From assembly GCA_013215295.1 (NCBI GenBank), contig JABSOZ010000019.1, positions 32,356 through 96,355 on the forward strand: a DNA stretch of 64,000 nt, in the 5' to 3' direction. The stretch comes from Colwellia sp. Lineage in GTDB: Bacteria; Pseudomonadota; Gammaproteobacteria; Enterobacterales; Alteromonadaceae. Shown piece by piece: positions 52,912 to 62,682 of this stretch (position 1 is the stretch's first letter; every line of letters starts with the position of its first letter). The notes beneath the pieces are model-generated. The model saw only the letters and a program-made list of their open reading frames with translations. It did no database searches and had not been told where the DNA came from. The position numbers were made by a program, and so were the translations under genes.

Positions 52912-55002
52912 ATGTTTAAAAAGAATAATAACCTAAGTAAACTTTGTTTAAGCTTACTTATCGCTTCAGTATTAATGTCATGTTCAGAGCCCGTACCGTA
53001 TGAAGAAAGTGCTAATGAACAAGGATTTACTGCGCCAACGCCTGCTACTAAAGCAGCAAACAAAGCTCTTATTGAAAGCTTACCTTTTGGTAATAGCAAA
53101 GACTTTCAGCAAGCGAATAAGGGCTTAATTGCCAAAGAAGAAAACTTAATTATCAAAAAACAGTCAGGTGAAGTCATCTGGAATATGTCTGACTATGATT
53201 TTATCAATTTTGACGGCAAAACCGGTAATGCGCCTGATAGCGTAAATCCAAGTTTATGGCGACAAGCAGCGATAAATAATATTCATGGCTTATTTAAACT
53301 TCATGAGGATATTTATCAAGTCAGAAATTATGACTTAGCTAATATGACCATTATTAAAGGTGATAGCGGTTGGATTTTGGTCGACCCGCTAACGTCTAAA
53401 GAAACAGCCAGTAAGGCGCTTTTATTTGCGCAAAAACATTTAGGTAAAGCTCCAATAAAAGCGGTTTTATTTACCCACAGCCATATTGACCATTTTGGCG
53501 GCATTGATGGTATTTTAATGCACCTCTCTGACACTGAAAAAGTGAACTTACGCCTTATCGCGCCTAAAGGCTTTATGGAGGAAGCAACAAGTGAAAACCT
53601 TATTGCCGGCATCGCTATGTCGCGCCGAGCCTCTTATATGTTCGGCCAGTTTTTACCTAGAAATGAGCGAGGTCATGTCGGCTCTGGCTTAGGAAAAAGC
53701 CCTGCCTTCGGTACTTTTGGTTTAATACCGCCAACAGAAATAGTTGATCACAGTGTTACTTCTTTAACGATTGATGGCGTGCCATTTTCATTTCAATATA
53801 CCCCTGAGTCAGAAGCACCCGCTGAATTTACTTTTTACCTACCAAAACAAAAAGCCTTTGCTGGTGCAGAGTTAGTCTCACGTACCATGCATAACATTTA
53901 TACGTTACGAGGTGCTAAGGTAAGAAACGCCGCTCAATGGAGTCAGTATATTGAAGAGGCAAAAAACGAGTTTAAAGACGCTGATTTATATTTTGGTAGC
54001 CATCACTGGCCAATATGGGGACAAGATGACATTCAATCGTTTTTACAAGTGCAAAGTGATACCTACAAATATATTCACGACCAAACAGTACGTTTATTAA
54101 ATTCAGGATATACCCCAACTGAAATAGCAGAATTAATTGAGTTACCGCCATCATTAACTAAAACCTTTGCTAACCGTGGTTATTACGGCACATTAAAACA
54201 TAACGTTAAGGCGGTTTATCAGTTTTACATGGGTTGGTTTACCGGTAACCCTGCCACGCTTGACCCATTACCAGAGCAAGAAACCGCGCAACGTTATGTT
54301 GAAATGATGGGTGGTGTTGATAAAGTTGTTGAAAAAGCGCATTTACTTTTTGATAAGGTTAATCAAGTAGACACACAAGAGGTGGTGAAAGAATACCGTT
54401 GGATTGCACAACTATTAAATCAAGCCGTATTTGCCGCGCCTGAAAACAATCAAGCTAAAGCATTGTTAGCGAAAACTTACGATCAACTCGGTTATTTATC
54501 TGAATCAGCACCATGGCGCGACTTTTACTTGTCAGGGGCTTATGAATTGCGTAATGGTATCTCATCAAAGATTACACAGTTAAACGATCTTAAGCAGGTG
54601 TTAAAAGCGATGTCGGTCGACAAGTTTTTTACTAAACTCTCTGTCAGTTTGAATGCAGAAAAAGCGCAAGATAAGCACTTTACTCTGTTAGTTAATTTTA
54701 CCGATATTAATGAAAGCTACTTGTTAACCCTAAATAACTCGGTATTAAGGCATCAGCCATACCAAAAAGTTGATCAACTAGGCTCACAACACGCTAATCA
54801 ATCAGACAACCAATCAGAAAAAGCAGATACCGTTATTAACATTACTCATCTGTTATTTATTGATTTAATCATTGGTGAAGCCGGTATAAAAGAAACTTTA
54901 TTTGGTGATGAACTCACCGTTGAGGGGAGTAAACTGGACTTAATTCGCTTTCTTAAATCATTTGATAAAATTGATGGCAACTATAATATGGTAACGCCTT
55001 AA
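52912..55002 (+). CDS. Alkylsulfatase, metallo-beta-lactamase fold lipoprotein
   Basis: About 696 residues, linear alkylsulfatase family (SdsA1-like). ATG at 52912 is preferred: GAGG precedes it and it opens directly on a lipoprotein signal (LLIASVLMSCSEP, Cys24). An earlier in-frame ATG overlaps the upstream gene. The zinc site is THSHIDHFGG, followed by EATSENLIAGIAMSRRASYMFG and YFGSHHWPIWG. Residues about 390-560 form the helical dimerisation region and the last 120 an SCP2-like domain (LKAMSVDKFFTKLSVSLN). The enzyme hydrolyses alkyl sulfates to alcohol and sulfate. The lipoprotein anchor puts it in the periplasm. Confidence 0.93.
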   Translation: MFKKNNNLSKLCLSLLIASVLMSCSEPVPYEESANEQGFTAPTPATKAANKALIESLPFGNSKDFQQANKGLIAKEENLIIKKQSGEVIWNMSDYDFINFDGKTGNAPDSVNPSLWRQAAINNIHGLFKLHEDIYQVRNYDLANMTIIKGDSGWILVDPLTSKETASKALLFAQKHLGKAPIKAVLFTHSHIDHFGGIDGILMHLSDTEKVNLRLIAPKGFMEEATSENLIAGIAMSRRASYMFGQFLPRNERGHVGSGLGKSPAFGTFGLIPPTEIVDHSVTSLTIDGVPFSFQYTPESEAPAEFTFYLPKQKAFAGAELVSRTMHNIYTLRGAKVRNAAQWSQYIEEAKNEFKDADLYFGSHHWPIWGQDDIQSFLQVQSDTYKYIHDQTVRLLNSGYTPTEIAELIELPPSLTKTFANRGYYGTLKHNVKAVYQFYMGWFTGNPATLDPLPEQETAQRYVEMMGGVDKVVEKAHLLFDKVNQVDTQEVVKEYRWIAQLLNQAVFAAPENNQAKALLAKTYDQLGYLSESAPWRDFYLSGAYELRNGISSKITQLNDLKQVLKAMSVDKFFTKLSVSLNAEKAQDKHFTLLVNFTDINESYLLTLNNSVLRHQPYQKVDQLGSQHANQSDNQSEKADTVINITHLLFIDLIIGEAGIKETLFGDELTVEGSKLDLIRFLKSFDKIDGNYNMVTP

Positions 55003-55010
55003 AGACCTTG

Positions 55011-55049
55011 AACTATAGTGCTCTAATTTATGTGCGCTATAGTTTTTTT
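55011..55049. terminator. Bidirectional terminator between alkylsulfatase and TetR
   Basis: AACTATAGTGC (55011-55021) pairs with GCGCTATAGTT (55034-55044) with one G-T pair, followed by seven T residues. It overlaps the last codons of the convergent regulator. Confidence 0.8.
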
Positions 55050-55688
55050 ATCGGTATTGTTTTGGGGTTGTTTTGCAAGGTAAGCCTGTACAAGCGCGTC
55101 CATTATAACTTTCATGGTGTTATGGCTCTGCTCAGGTGAAAGCTGTTGATCTTGTCGGTATTGAATCCAAGAATCATTACTGAGCGTACCTTCCAATGCA
55201 TTGAATAACTCAGGTTCATCATCTGGACTAAAAGGTAGAATGCTCATTATTATTTCGTGTTCAATGCTTAACCAACGACAATTAAACTCTTTTAAATAAG
55301 TCGAGTTTTGACGAAGATATTGTGCGGCTATACTATAAGGCATCATTCGTTCATAGATATCAACTTTTCTTGTCAGCATCTCCTCTAGCTGTTCTTGCCA
55401 ACTAGTCGAAGCCCATGGTTTTGATGCTTCAGGCCCAAAAGCATTTTGAACTTCTGTGGCCACTTCCCGATAAAGTAATTCCATTTCTTTAAAGCGTCGA
55501 AATACCGTACGTAAACCAACACCAGCTTCTTTAGCAACATCTTCCGCACTGGGAGTAATATTCCCTTGTCGAAGCAAACTTAAAAAAGCACTAACAATTT
55601 TATTGTGACTATCCTTAGTACGCATCATTCGACCATCATCAGACTTAAGATGTTTGGAAATCCTTTCTGCTACTTCTATTGTGGGCAC
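55023..55688 (-). CDS. TetR-family regulator
   Basis: A 221-residue TetR-type repressor. The helix-turn-helix is in ITPSAEDVAKEAGVGLRTVFRRF (read around residues 45-68), with the C-terminal helical ligand domain after it. The start is GTG at 55688; an internal ATG at residue 22 is an alternative that would keep the DNA-binding helices. It is convergent with the alkylsulfatase. Its probable sites are the two GACAC-N5-GTGTC palindromes at 50.9 kb. The ligand may be an alkyl sulfate, alcohol or fatty acid (inference). Confidence 0.88.
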   Translation of the reverse strand: MPTIEVAERISKHLKSDDGRMMRTKDSHNKIVSAFLSLLRQGNITPSAEDVAKEAGVGLRTVFRRFKEMELLYREVATEVQNAFGPEASKPWASTSWQEQLEEMLTRKVDIYERMMPYSIAAQYLRQNSTYLKEFNCRWLSIEHEIIMSILPFSPDDEPELFNALEGTLSNDSWIQYRQDQQLSPEQSHNTMKVIMDALVQAYLAKQPQNNTDKKTIAHIN

Positions 55689-56032
55689 TTAAGATATATC
55701 CTTTATTTTTTGAACCTGAATTAACCAAGTTTCACACGATAATTATTACAAATTTAGCTATAGAAAAATAGTTATTCTTTAAGGAATTCCAATCCTCGCT
55801 GCTTGGGTTGGCTTAAGTGAGATATATGTAAGTTAATGTAATAGAAGCTATTATAGTGGCTAAATAATTTTGGCCAATAGGTTTATAGGTTCTATCTCTC
55901 TTTGGGGGGCTAAATCACCTTAGAAGTCATACTCTATTCACTTAAATTGTAAAAAGGCTAATGAGCGCTTTGGTGGTTTAGTTGCCTATCAGAACAAAGT
56001 TACCGTTAATTTTTCGGCAATCGTTGCTTTAA
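55689..56032. other. Intergenic space, nothing recognised
   Basis: No gene is visible. A TCTATCTCTCTTTGGGGGGCTAAA stretch (about 55889-55912; shown here only in part as TCTCTCTTTGGGGGGC) resembles the start of the dispersed repeats seen at 37.7 and 44.1 kb. Confidence 0.45.
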
Positions 56033-56060
56033 CTTAAAACTTAAAACTTAAAACTTAAAA
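56033..56060. repeat. 7-bp tandem repeat (CTTAAAA)4
   Basis: Four exact copies of CTTAAAA at 56033, 56040, 56047 and 56054. The last copy contains the stop codon of the minus-strand TonB receptor, so slippage would fall outside the reading frame. Confidence 0.9.
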
Positions 56061-58016
56061 GTGAAATTTAAAACCTAACTGAAAATTAACACCTTCTTCT
56101 CCATGTGCAACAAGGTTACTGTCTTGAGAAGTATTATCTGAATTCAAGATGTCTACATCAAAAACATTTCGAACAACCGCAAATATGTCAAAATAGCTGA
56201 GTCTTGCTGTGTAATTAATATTTACCACGCTATAACCGTCTAAGTTATGTCGCGCGCCTATATATGAGATATTACTGCCAATACTGTGTATATCGTTAAT
56301 ATCTGTACTTGCTCCGATGCTTAAACTTAGCCTTGGTGTATTAAAAGCAGTTGGGTCATCAATAACTACAGTATTCCCTTCTTTTTGATACGCTAAGTTG
56401 ACAAATAACTTACTGTCACTCGTGGCCATTTGAAAATCAATTTCGGCACCTTTTCGTTTAAAACTCCCTTCATTAAAAAAGGAAACTGCACCGACAGGAT
56501 CGCTAAACCTTCTAAGAATGAAGTCTTCTGCTTCTAACATATAAATATTGGCGACAAATAAGATATTTGATTTTGAATAGGAATAAGCGATATCTGTGGT
56601 TTTGACGACTTCGGCTGTTAAAGACTCGTTGCCGATGACATTACCAGGCAGATTAATGTTAGTTTGTGTTGGGTTAGGAGAATTAAATCCAGTAGAGTAG
56701 AGCGCTTTCACTGATTGATGTTTGTCAAATTTGTAAACAATAGCCGCTCTCGGCGTTATTTTGTCGCCACTTTTTTCATTATCAGTATATCGACCGCCAA
56801 TCAAAAATCGCCATTTATCAAACGTATAATCCAATTGAGTATATGCTGAAATTTCGTCTACCTTGCCTGCTTCAAGTGATGTTCCTAGAGGGTTATCTAA
56901 CGAGTCAAGGAAATAGATCCGGTAAAAGCTTATTGATCGAGTCTCTTTTTCAACGCCGGCGGCTAATTCTAATGATTCGTTGATATTGTAAATTAAACTC
57001 CCGCCAAATCTAAATCTATAGTCATTTTTTCCATCATTATCTTTGGTTATAAGAGCATCAACGCCTGGTGCAAAGAGGTTGTTTATCTGAAAGTCAAAGG
57101 TGTAATAATTATAATCAGAAAAGAGAGTTGTTCGGGTGTTTTCTGTCATCCAGCTATTCTCTATGTGAATTAATTGCCCTTTAGTGTCCAATATTATTGG
57201 CTGTAATGTATTTTCGTCTGAATAACCATCGTTAATACCAACGGTTGTGTCAGAAAAGGCTTGCAGTTGAAGGACAAATTCTTGGTTGTTATAGCGAAGT
57301 ATTCCAGACTTTCTGTCTAAATAACGAGTGACTTCATCAGATATTAATCCAACATTAGGAAACACCTGATTATATGTGGCGTTGTAGCCATCCTCTGATC
57401 TGTATTCTGCTGCTACATAAATTGCAGAATCATCCGTTAACGCTTTATTAAAATAAGCACTACTTTCCTTAAGATTATTAGAGCCGACTTTAAATGACGC
57501 TGTATTATTGCCATTATCTTTTTTTGTTATAACATTAAATACGCCTCCCGATGCTTGAGTTCCGTAAAAAACGGCCCCAGGACCTCGGATAACTTCAACG
57601 TGGGAAATAGACTCCCACGGCACGCCTTCCATTGGTATGAGAGAATGAGAAGGTTGGTGATAAGGAACACCATCGAGCAGAAATAACACTTTTTGATTAA
57701 ATGTTTCGTCTATACCTCGAATTTGCACTGCGGCCCATCCCGGTAGAGAATCTTGAACAATGACACCTGGAATAAAATTAAACATCTCTCTTAAAGTCGT
57801 TATTCCCATCTTTTCTAGATCGATACGATTATATCGAGAAACAATGGCAGGTGTTTCAATGACAGTTTCTGACTTTGTAGAGGCGACAGAAACTTTTATA
57901 TTAAGTAACTCTTTCAAACTTAAGTCTAATAGCGAGTCTAATTCATTTGTTTGTGAATATGCATTGGTAGATAAACAAAGTAGCACAGTGATTATAAAGT
58001 TTTTGTTTTTCCCCAT
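56055..58016 (-). CDS. TonB-dependent receptor (orphan)
   Basis: A 653-residue outer-membrane receptor, shorter than the sugar-type receptor at 26015. The signal peptide ends at NAYSQ. The plug shows EMFNFIPGVIVQDS, VQIRGIDETFNQKVLFLLDG and VEVIRGPGAVFYGTQASGG; the C-terminus LGFKFHF is a standard barrel end. The plug start (SLKELLNIKVSVASTKSE) matches the FecA/BtuB-like group often linked to iron or small organic ligands. No neighbouring transport gene, regulator or Fur-like site was recognised, so the ligand is open. Confidence 0.9.
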   Translation of the reverse strand: MGKNKNFIITVLLCLSTNAYSQTNELDSLLDLSLKELLNIKVSVASTKSETVIETPAIVSRYNRIDLEKMGITTLREMFNFIPGVIVQDSLPGWAAVQIRGIDETFNQKVLFLLDGVPYHQPSHSLIPMEGVPWESISHVEVIRGPGAVFYGTQASGGVFNVITKKDNGNNTASFKVGSNNLKESSAYFNKALTDDSAIYVAAEYRSEDGYNATYNQVFPNVGLISDEVTRYLDRKSGILRYNNQEFVLQLQAFSDTTVGINDGYSDENTLQPIILDTKGQLIHIENSWMTENTRTTLFSDYNYYTFDFQINNLFAPGVDALITKDNDGKNDYRFRFGGSLIYNINESLELAAGVEKETRSISFYRIYFLDSLDNPLGTSLEAGKVDEISAYTQLDYTFDKWRFLIGGRYTDNEKSGDKITPRAAIVYKFDKHQSVKALYSTGFNSPNPTQTNINLPGNVIGNESLTAEVVKTTDIAYSYSKSNILFVANIYMLEAEDFILRRFSDPVGAVSFFNEGSFKRKGAEIDFQMATSDSKLFVNLAYQKEGNTVVIDDPTAFNTPRLSLSIGASTDINDIHSIGSNISYIGARHNLDGYSVVNINYTARLSYFDIFAVVRNVFDVDILNSDNTSQDSNLVAHGEEGVNFQLGFKFHF

Positions 58017-58596
58017 AAGATTAGATTCCCCGAAAATTTATGAACTTATTATGATTTGAGGCACTTGTCTTGTTCTGACATTCAAAAATCGACACCAAGC
58101 ATAATTGTTAATAATTATAAGCAGTAAAATAACAAAACAACAATGTGAGTAGAGTAAATAATTAGCATAAATGACAATGAATCTTATACAAATGTAATGG
58201 TCAATCAGTTTGACTGTATATTCATTGGCGACCCGTTAATTAATCAACTTAAAATATTATTTTAGCGAAAAAGTTTAGCTAAAAATTATCACACTTACTC
58301 ACTGACCTAAAATGTTGGCATTAATGCTATTTTTAAACTAGTACTATTTGTATGATAAATATTGCAAAATGTTTTATAGAAGAATAGTATTAAGAAGATC
58401 GATGATAAAACCGACAGATTTAATCAAAATATATAGATGGATAAAATTAACAATTACGGTCTTCTGTAATTCATAAGTAAAATGATTAATTATGGAATCT
58501 GTGTCTTGTATTTATCTATTTTTACTCTGTGACGAAATAGAACATTTATTTAATTAAATTGGTATAACCATAAACTAACAACTGAAATTTAAACCT
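58017..58596. other. Divergent intergenic space, nothing recognised
   Basis: About 580 bp of AT-rich DNA between the divergent TonB receptor and the saccharopine genes. It must carry both promoters, but no clear operator, riboswitch-like conserved core or small gene could be picked out by eye. Confidence 0.5.
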
Positions 58597-59664
58597 ATGA
58601 GTAATGTACATATTTGGCTTCGAGCTGAAACAAAACCTGATGAACAAAGAACGGCATTAACACCCTATGGAGCAGAAACGCTTCTTAACGTCGGCTTTAA
58701 AGTGACAATAGAATGCAGTTCACAAAGTATTTTTCAGCATCATTTATATAAAGATCTTGCTGTAGAGTTTACAACAGAAGGAAGTTGGGTAAATGCCCCA
58801 AAGGAAGCTATTATCTTGGGATTGAAAGAATTACCCGAAGATACTTTCCCGCTTATACATCAACATATCTATTTTGCTCATGCTTATAAAGAGCAATCAG
58901 GTTGGAAAACTTTACTTTCTCGGTTTATAGCGGGTGGTGGCGAATTATTTGATCTTGAATACTTAGTTGATGAACAACAAAGACGAGTCGCAGCCTTTGG
59001 CTACTGGGCTGGCTTTGCTGGTGCAGCATTAGGAGTATTAGCTTGGGCTAATCAGCAACGAGGTATTTCCCCTGCGTTAATTGATATTTCATCTTATTCA
59101 AATAAGCAACAACTGTTGATTGAATTAACGCAAGCTCTGGATCTTTGTACAAACAAACCTAATGTTTTAGTTATGGGTGCCAAGGGGCGTAGCGGTAACG
59201 GAGCAGTTGATTTGGCTAAAACACTGTCCCTTAACGTGATTGAATGGGATTTAGCCGAAACGAAAAAAGGTGGCCCGTTTGTTGAAATTAATCAGGCAGA
59301 AGTTTTCGTAAATTGCGTTTTAATTAATCGAGACCTTCCACCATTTATTACCGATGATCTTCTTGATGATGAAAAAAGGAAATTATCGGTTATTGTTGAT
59401 GTTAGTTGCGACCCTTATGGTAGTTATAACCCTCTACCTATCTATCAACAATGTACGACATTTAAAAATCCATGCTTACAGATCAAAGAACACAACACCT
59501 TAGAGCTCATTGCCATTGACCACCTACCTTCATTATTACCTAAAGAAAGTAGCGAAGATTATTGTCAGCAGCTATTGGTACATCTATTAACACTCACCGA
59601 TAAAACGCAAGGTGTTTGGCCACAAGCCCTTGCTCTTTTTAACGAAAAAACGAACGCACTTTAG
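58597..59664 (+). CDS. Saccharopine dehydrogenase (L-lysine-side), LYS1-like
   Basis: A 355-residue enzyme of the alanine dehydrogenase/LYS1 fold. The opening WLRAETKPDEQRTALTPYGA, GLKELPEDTFPLIHQHIYF with its conserved Lys, YKEQSGW and LFDLEYLVDEQQRRVAAFGY are hallmarks. MGAKGRSGNGAVDL is the nucleotide-binding loop. It joins lysine and 2-oxoglutarate to saccharopine, or runs in reverse. The next gene, 16 bp on, is the partner dehydrogenase. With no alpha-aminoadipate biosynthesis genes nearby, lysine breakdown is more likely than synthesis. No clear Shine-Dalgarno precedes the ATG. Confidence 0.88.
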   Translation: MSNVHIWLRAETKPDEQRTALTPYGAETLLNVGFKVTIECSSQSIFQHHLYKDLAVEFTTEGSWVNAPKEAIILGLKELPEDTFPLIHQHIYFAHAYKEQSGWKTLLSRFIAGGGELFDLEYLVDEQQRRVAAFGYWAGFAGAALGVLAWANQQRGISPALIDISSYSNKQQLLIELTQALDLCTNKPNVLVMGAKGRSGNGAVDLAKTLSLNVIEWDLAETKKGGPFVEINQAEVFVNCVLINRDLPPFITDDLLDDEKRKLSVIVDVSCDPYGSYNPLPIYQQCTTFKNPCLQIKEHNTLELIAIDHLPSLLPKESSEDYCQQLLVHLLTLTDKTQGVWPQALALFNEKTNAL

Positions 59665-59680
59665 GCATTAAAGGAACATT

Positions 59681-60838
59681 ATGAAAAACACTATTCATTG
59701 GCTTGGCGCTGGCCTTTCCTCAGCACCTGGTATTAAAGCACTCGCAAAAAAAACAACCCCGCTAATCGTTTGGAATCGTAGTTTAGGTAAAGCTAAAAAA
59801 ACGTTAGAAGATAGAGACATTGACATTGATATTCGTCAATTAGATTGGAATGTTTTATCAACTACCGTTAAACAAGGTGACGTACTTGTTTCAATGTTGC
59901 CTGCTACTATGCATGTTGAAATTGCAGAGTTTTGTTTAAAGCATAAAGCACATTTTGTCTCGAGTAGTTATATTGCTCCAGAAATGAAAGCATTAGATAG
60001 CCAAGCAAAATCTGCCGGTGTTTGCTTTGTCAATGAAGTGGGACTTGATCCAGGCATTGACCACTTACTGGCACATTTATTAGTTGATAAATATAAAAAT
60101 AGTGATGTTTTCGCGCCACAAAATCAGCATTTCTTTCGTTCATACTGTGGTGGTTTTCCTAAAGTCGCTAACGATTTCAGATACAAATTTAGTTGGTCAC
60201 CTTTAGGTGTATTAAAAGCATTACGTTCAAAAGCGCAATGGCAACAAAATGGTCAAGCGCAAACATCTAATGCTCCTTGGGAAGCGTTAAGTCGTTATGA
60301 AGCTCATCTCACCGGTAAAAGTGAAGTCTTTCAAGCTTATCCTAACCGAGATTCTTTGCCCTTTTTGAAGCAATACCATTTTGAAGACAACTGGGATGTT
60401 CAGCAATTTGTTCGAGGCACTCTTCGTCTTGATGGCTGGTCTACTGCGTGGCAGCCGTTATTCGATGAAATTGCACAATTATCTGGTGATAAAGGAGAGC
60501 AACGTTTACAAGCTTTAAGCGAAGAACTTGAAGCAAAATATAGTTATTCACAAGGTGAAGCCGACAGAGTCGTGATGTGTGTAGAGTTAGAAATTCGTTC
60601 AGCAGGTAAAGTTATATGGCATCAAAGTTATCACCTTGATAGTAAAGGTGATGAACGTGGGCAGGCCATGGCTCGATTGGTGTCAATGCCAGTAAGTCTT
60701 GCCATAGAATCGGTACTTAACAATGAGATCACATGCGGCGTAACAGCTGCACCAGACAAACCTCAGCAAATTAACGCATGGTTGAATTCTCTGGAAACTA
60801 TAGGTGAAAAAATCGTTTTTAAAGACCACTTAGCATAA
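59681..60838 (+). CDS. Saccharopine dehydrogenase (L-glutamate-side), LYS9-like
   Basis: A 385-residue member of the saccharopine dehydrogenase/homospermidine synthase family. Rossmann start IHWLGAGLSSAPGIKALA, then VLVSMLPATMHVEIAEFC, HFVSSSYIAPEM and EVGLDPGIDHLLAH are diagnostic. It splits saccharopine to glutamate and aminoadipate semialdehyde. AAAGGA lies 9 bases before the ATG. It sits between the LYS1-like gene and an NhaC-family transporter. Together the pair reproduces the two halves of the animal AASS enzyme as separate proteins. An aminoadipate semialdehyde dehydrogenase is not in the window. Confidence 0.9.
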   Translation: MKNTIHWLGAGLSSAPGIKALAKKTTPLIVWNRSLGKAKKTLEDRDIDIDIRQLDWNVLSTTVKQGDVLVSMLPATMHVEIAEFCLKHKAHFVSSSYIAPEMKALDSQAKSAGVCFVNEVGLDPGIDHLLAHLLVDKYKNSDVFAPQNQHFFRSYCGGFPKVANDFRYKFSWSPLGVLKALRSKAQWQQNGQAQTSNAPWEALSRYEAHLTGKSEVFQAYPNRDSLPFLKQYHFEDNWDVQQFVRGTLRLDGWSTAWQPLFDEIAQLSGDKGEQRLQALSEELEAKYSYSQGEADRVVMCVELEIRSAGKVIWHQSYHLDSKGDERGQAMARLVSMPVSLAIESVLNNEITCGVTAAPDKPQQINAWLNSLETIGEKIVFKDHLA

Positions 60839-60845
60839 TTAAAAC

Positions 60846-60882
60846 CCCATTAAACTCATTAAAAAAAGTGATGTTTAATGGG
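60846..60882 (+). other. Hairpin between saccharopine genes and transporter
   Basis: CCCATTAAAC (60846-60855) and GTTTAATGGG (60873-60882) pair perfectly around a 17-base, A-rich loop. No T-run follows. It could partly limit read-through into the transporter gene. Confidence 0.55.
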
Positions 60883-60949
60883 AGTATCTAAATGGCTGTT
60901 CTAAAAAGTAGAGAATAAAAAGTGAATATAGACATTTATCGAGGTAAAA

Positions 60950-62434
60950 ATGAAAAATAATAATAAAAAACCTTCACTGTTTGACGCGCTTTTTCCCATT
61001 ACACTATTGCTTGGACTTCTTGCTTTAGCGGTATATTTTTTCGGTGATGATTCTTCTTCTGGCCCGAATCAAATTGCCTTAATTTTATGTGGAGGAGTAG
61101 CCTGTTTAATAGGTTTGAAAAATGGTCATAAACGTAAAGAAATTGAAGACGGTATTGTTAAAGGGATAAGCCTGACATTAGGGGCAATACTCATTTTATT
61201 AGCGGTTGGTTCACTCATTGGTACATGGCTATTAGCCGGTACTGTACCTACGATGATTTATTTTGGTTTGCAGTTCATCGACCCTCAGTATTTTTATGTG
61301 AGTTGCACGCTTTTGTGTGCGGTTGTCGCTTTGTGTATTGGCAGTAGTTGGACAGTTGCTGCAACCATTGGTGTTGCATTAATGGGCGTAGCCAGTGGTC
61401 TTGGAGTTTCTGCGCCTATTACGGCTGGCGCTATTATCAGTGGCGCCTATTTTGGCGATAAATTATCGCCTTTATCTGATACAACAAATCTTGCTGCCGC
61501 TGTTTCTGGAACTGATCTTTTTGTTCATATAAAAAATATGCTGTGGAGCACGGTGCCTAGTTTCTTCATTGCCTTAACCATTTTTTTCTTCCTTGGCTTA
61601 AACAGCGCAGAACAATTAACGAATAACCAAGTTGATCAATTATTAGCTAATTTAGAGAATGAATTTCATATTGCGTGGTATTTATTACTCCCTCTGCTGG
61701 TAACACTTTTTTTAGCAATGAAAAAAATGCCAGCGTTTCCTGCTATCGGTATAGGTGCACTAGTTGGAGCATTATGGGCGATATTGTTTCAACAAAACTT
61801 AATACTTTCATACGCCAATGATGGGCTAACTGTTATAGAAGCAAATGTGATGGTGGTATGGCAAGTCATGTTTGCGGGTGTTGCCCTTGATACAGGTAAC
61901 GAGTCTATTGACAGGTTACTCAGTGGTGGCGGAATGGCATCTATGCTCAATACCATTTGGCTCATTATTTCTGCGATGGTTTTTGGTTCCATTATGGAAA
62001 AAGTCGGTTTATTAAAGCGAGTTGTCGAAAGCTTATTAGCGGTTACCCAAAAAGCAGGCTCGTTGATTTCTACAACGATAGTGACAGCCTTTGGCATAAA
62101 CTGTATTTCTGCAGACCAATATATCGCGATAGTCATGACAGGAAGAATGTACAAAGACACCTATAAAGACCGTGATTTAGCACCTGAAAATTTATCTCGT
62201 GCATTAGAAGATGGTGGAACGGTAACTTCTGCTTTAATCCCCTGGAATACTTGTGGCGCATATATGCAGTCTGTTTTACTGGTAAGTCCTTTAGAGTATG
62301 CAGTGTTCTGTTTCTTTAACTGGTTATCTCCAATTATTGGTATTACTTGTGCGTTTGCAGGGTTTAAAGTAAAGAAATTGTTGTGGAAGAGTAATGAAGT
62401 TCCATACCAAGTATTAAAGTCTCATACTGAGTAA
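60950..62434 (+). CDS. NhaC-family Na+/H+ antiporter-type transporter (possible lysine transporter)
   Basis: A 494-residue inner-membrane protein with about 11-12 hydrophobic segments, of the NhaC family. Typical parts are SSWTVAATIGVALMGVASGL, AGAIISGAYFGDKLSPLSDT, MLWSTVPSF, FGINCISADQYIAIVMTGRM and the late GGTVTSALIPWNTCGAYM. GAGGTAAAA precedes the ATG. It lies 111 bp after the saccharopine pair and ends in an intrinsic terminator. One branch of this family (LysW) was proposed in comparative studies to carry lysine. The context supports amino-acid uptake here over plain sodium/proton exchange, but sequence alone does not decide. Confidence 0.85.
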   Translation: MKNNNKKPSLFDALFPITLLLGLLALAVYFFGDDSSSGPNQIALILCGGVACLIGLKNGHKRKEIEDGIVKGISLTLGAILILLAVGSLIGTWLLAGTVPTMIYFGLQFIDPQYFYVSCTLLCAVVALCIGSSWTVAATIGVALMGVASGLGVSAPITAGAIISGAYFGDKLSPLSDTTNLAAAVSGTDLFVHIKNMLWSTVPSFFIALTIFFFLGLNSAEQLTNNQVDQLLANLENEFHIAWYLLLPLLVTLFLAMKKMPAFPAIGIGALVGALWAILFQQNLILSYANDGLTVIEANVMVVWQVMFAGVALDTGNESIDRLLSGGGMASMLNTIWLIISAMVFGSIMEKVGLLKRVVESLLAVTQKAGSLISTTIVTAFGINCISADQYIAIVMTGRMYKDTYKDRDLAPENLSRALEDGGTVTSALIPWNTCGAYMQSVLLVSPLEYAVFCFFNWLSPIIGITCAFAGFKVKKLLWKSNEVPYQVLKSHTE

Positions 62435-62457
62435 TAAATATTCATACAGCAATTACT

Positions 62458-62486
62458 AAAAAGGTCGAAATTATCGGCCTTTTTTA
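62458..62486 (+). terminator. Intrinsic terminator after the transporter
   Basis: AAAAAGGTCGA (62458-62468) pairs with TCGGCCTTTTT (62474-62484) with one G-T pair, with a T-run to 62485. It closes the lysine unit. Confidence 0.85.
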
Positions 62487-62682
62487 TGGTCACTTGGTGC
62501 GTAAAGAAGAAGTAAGGATTTAAAATTGAGAGCGTTTGATGAGGTCAGCTGTACACCAGTTTGTTGACCTAAGTATGTGAAAGTAAGCGTTATTACGTAA
62601 AATTAAGATCTACATGTTTGATTTAAGAAGCATGGAATGTTAGTTTGAAAGCTTGATTTTAGAGAAGGTATTAGGATGTTTG

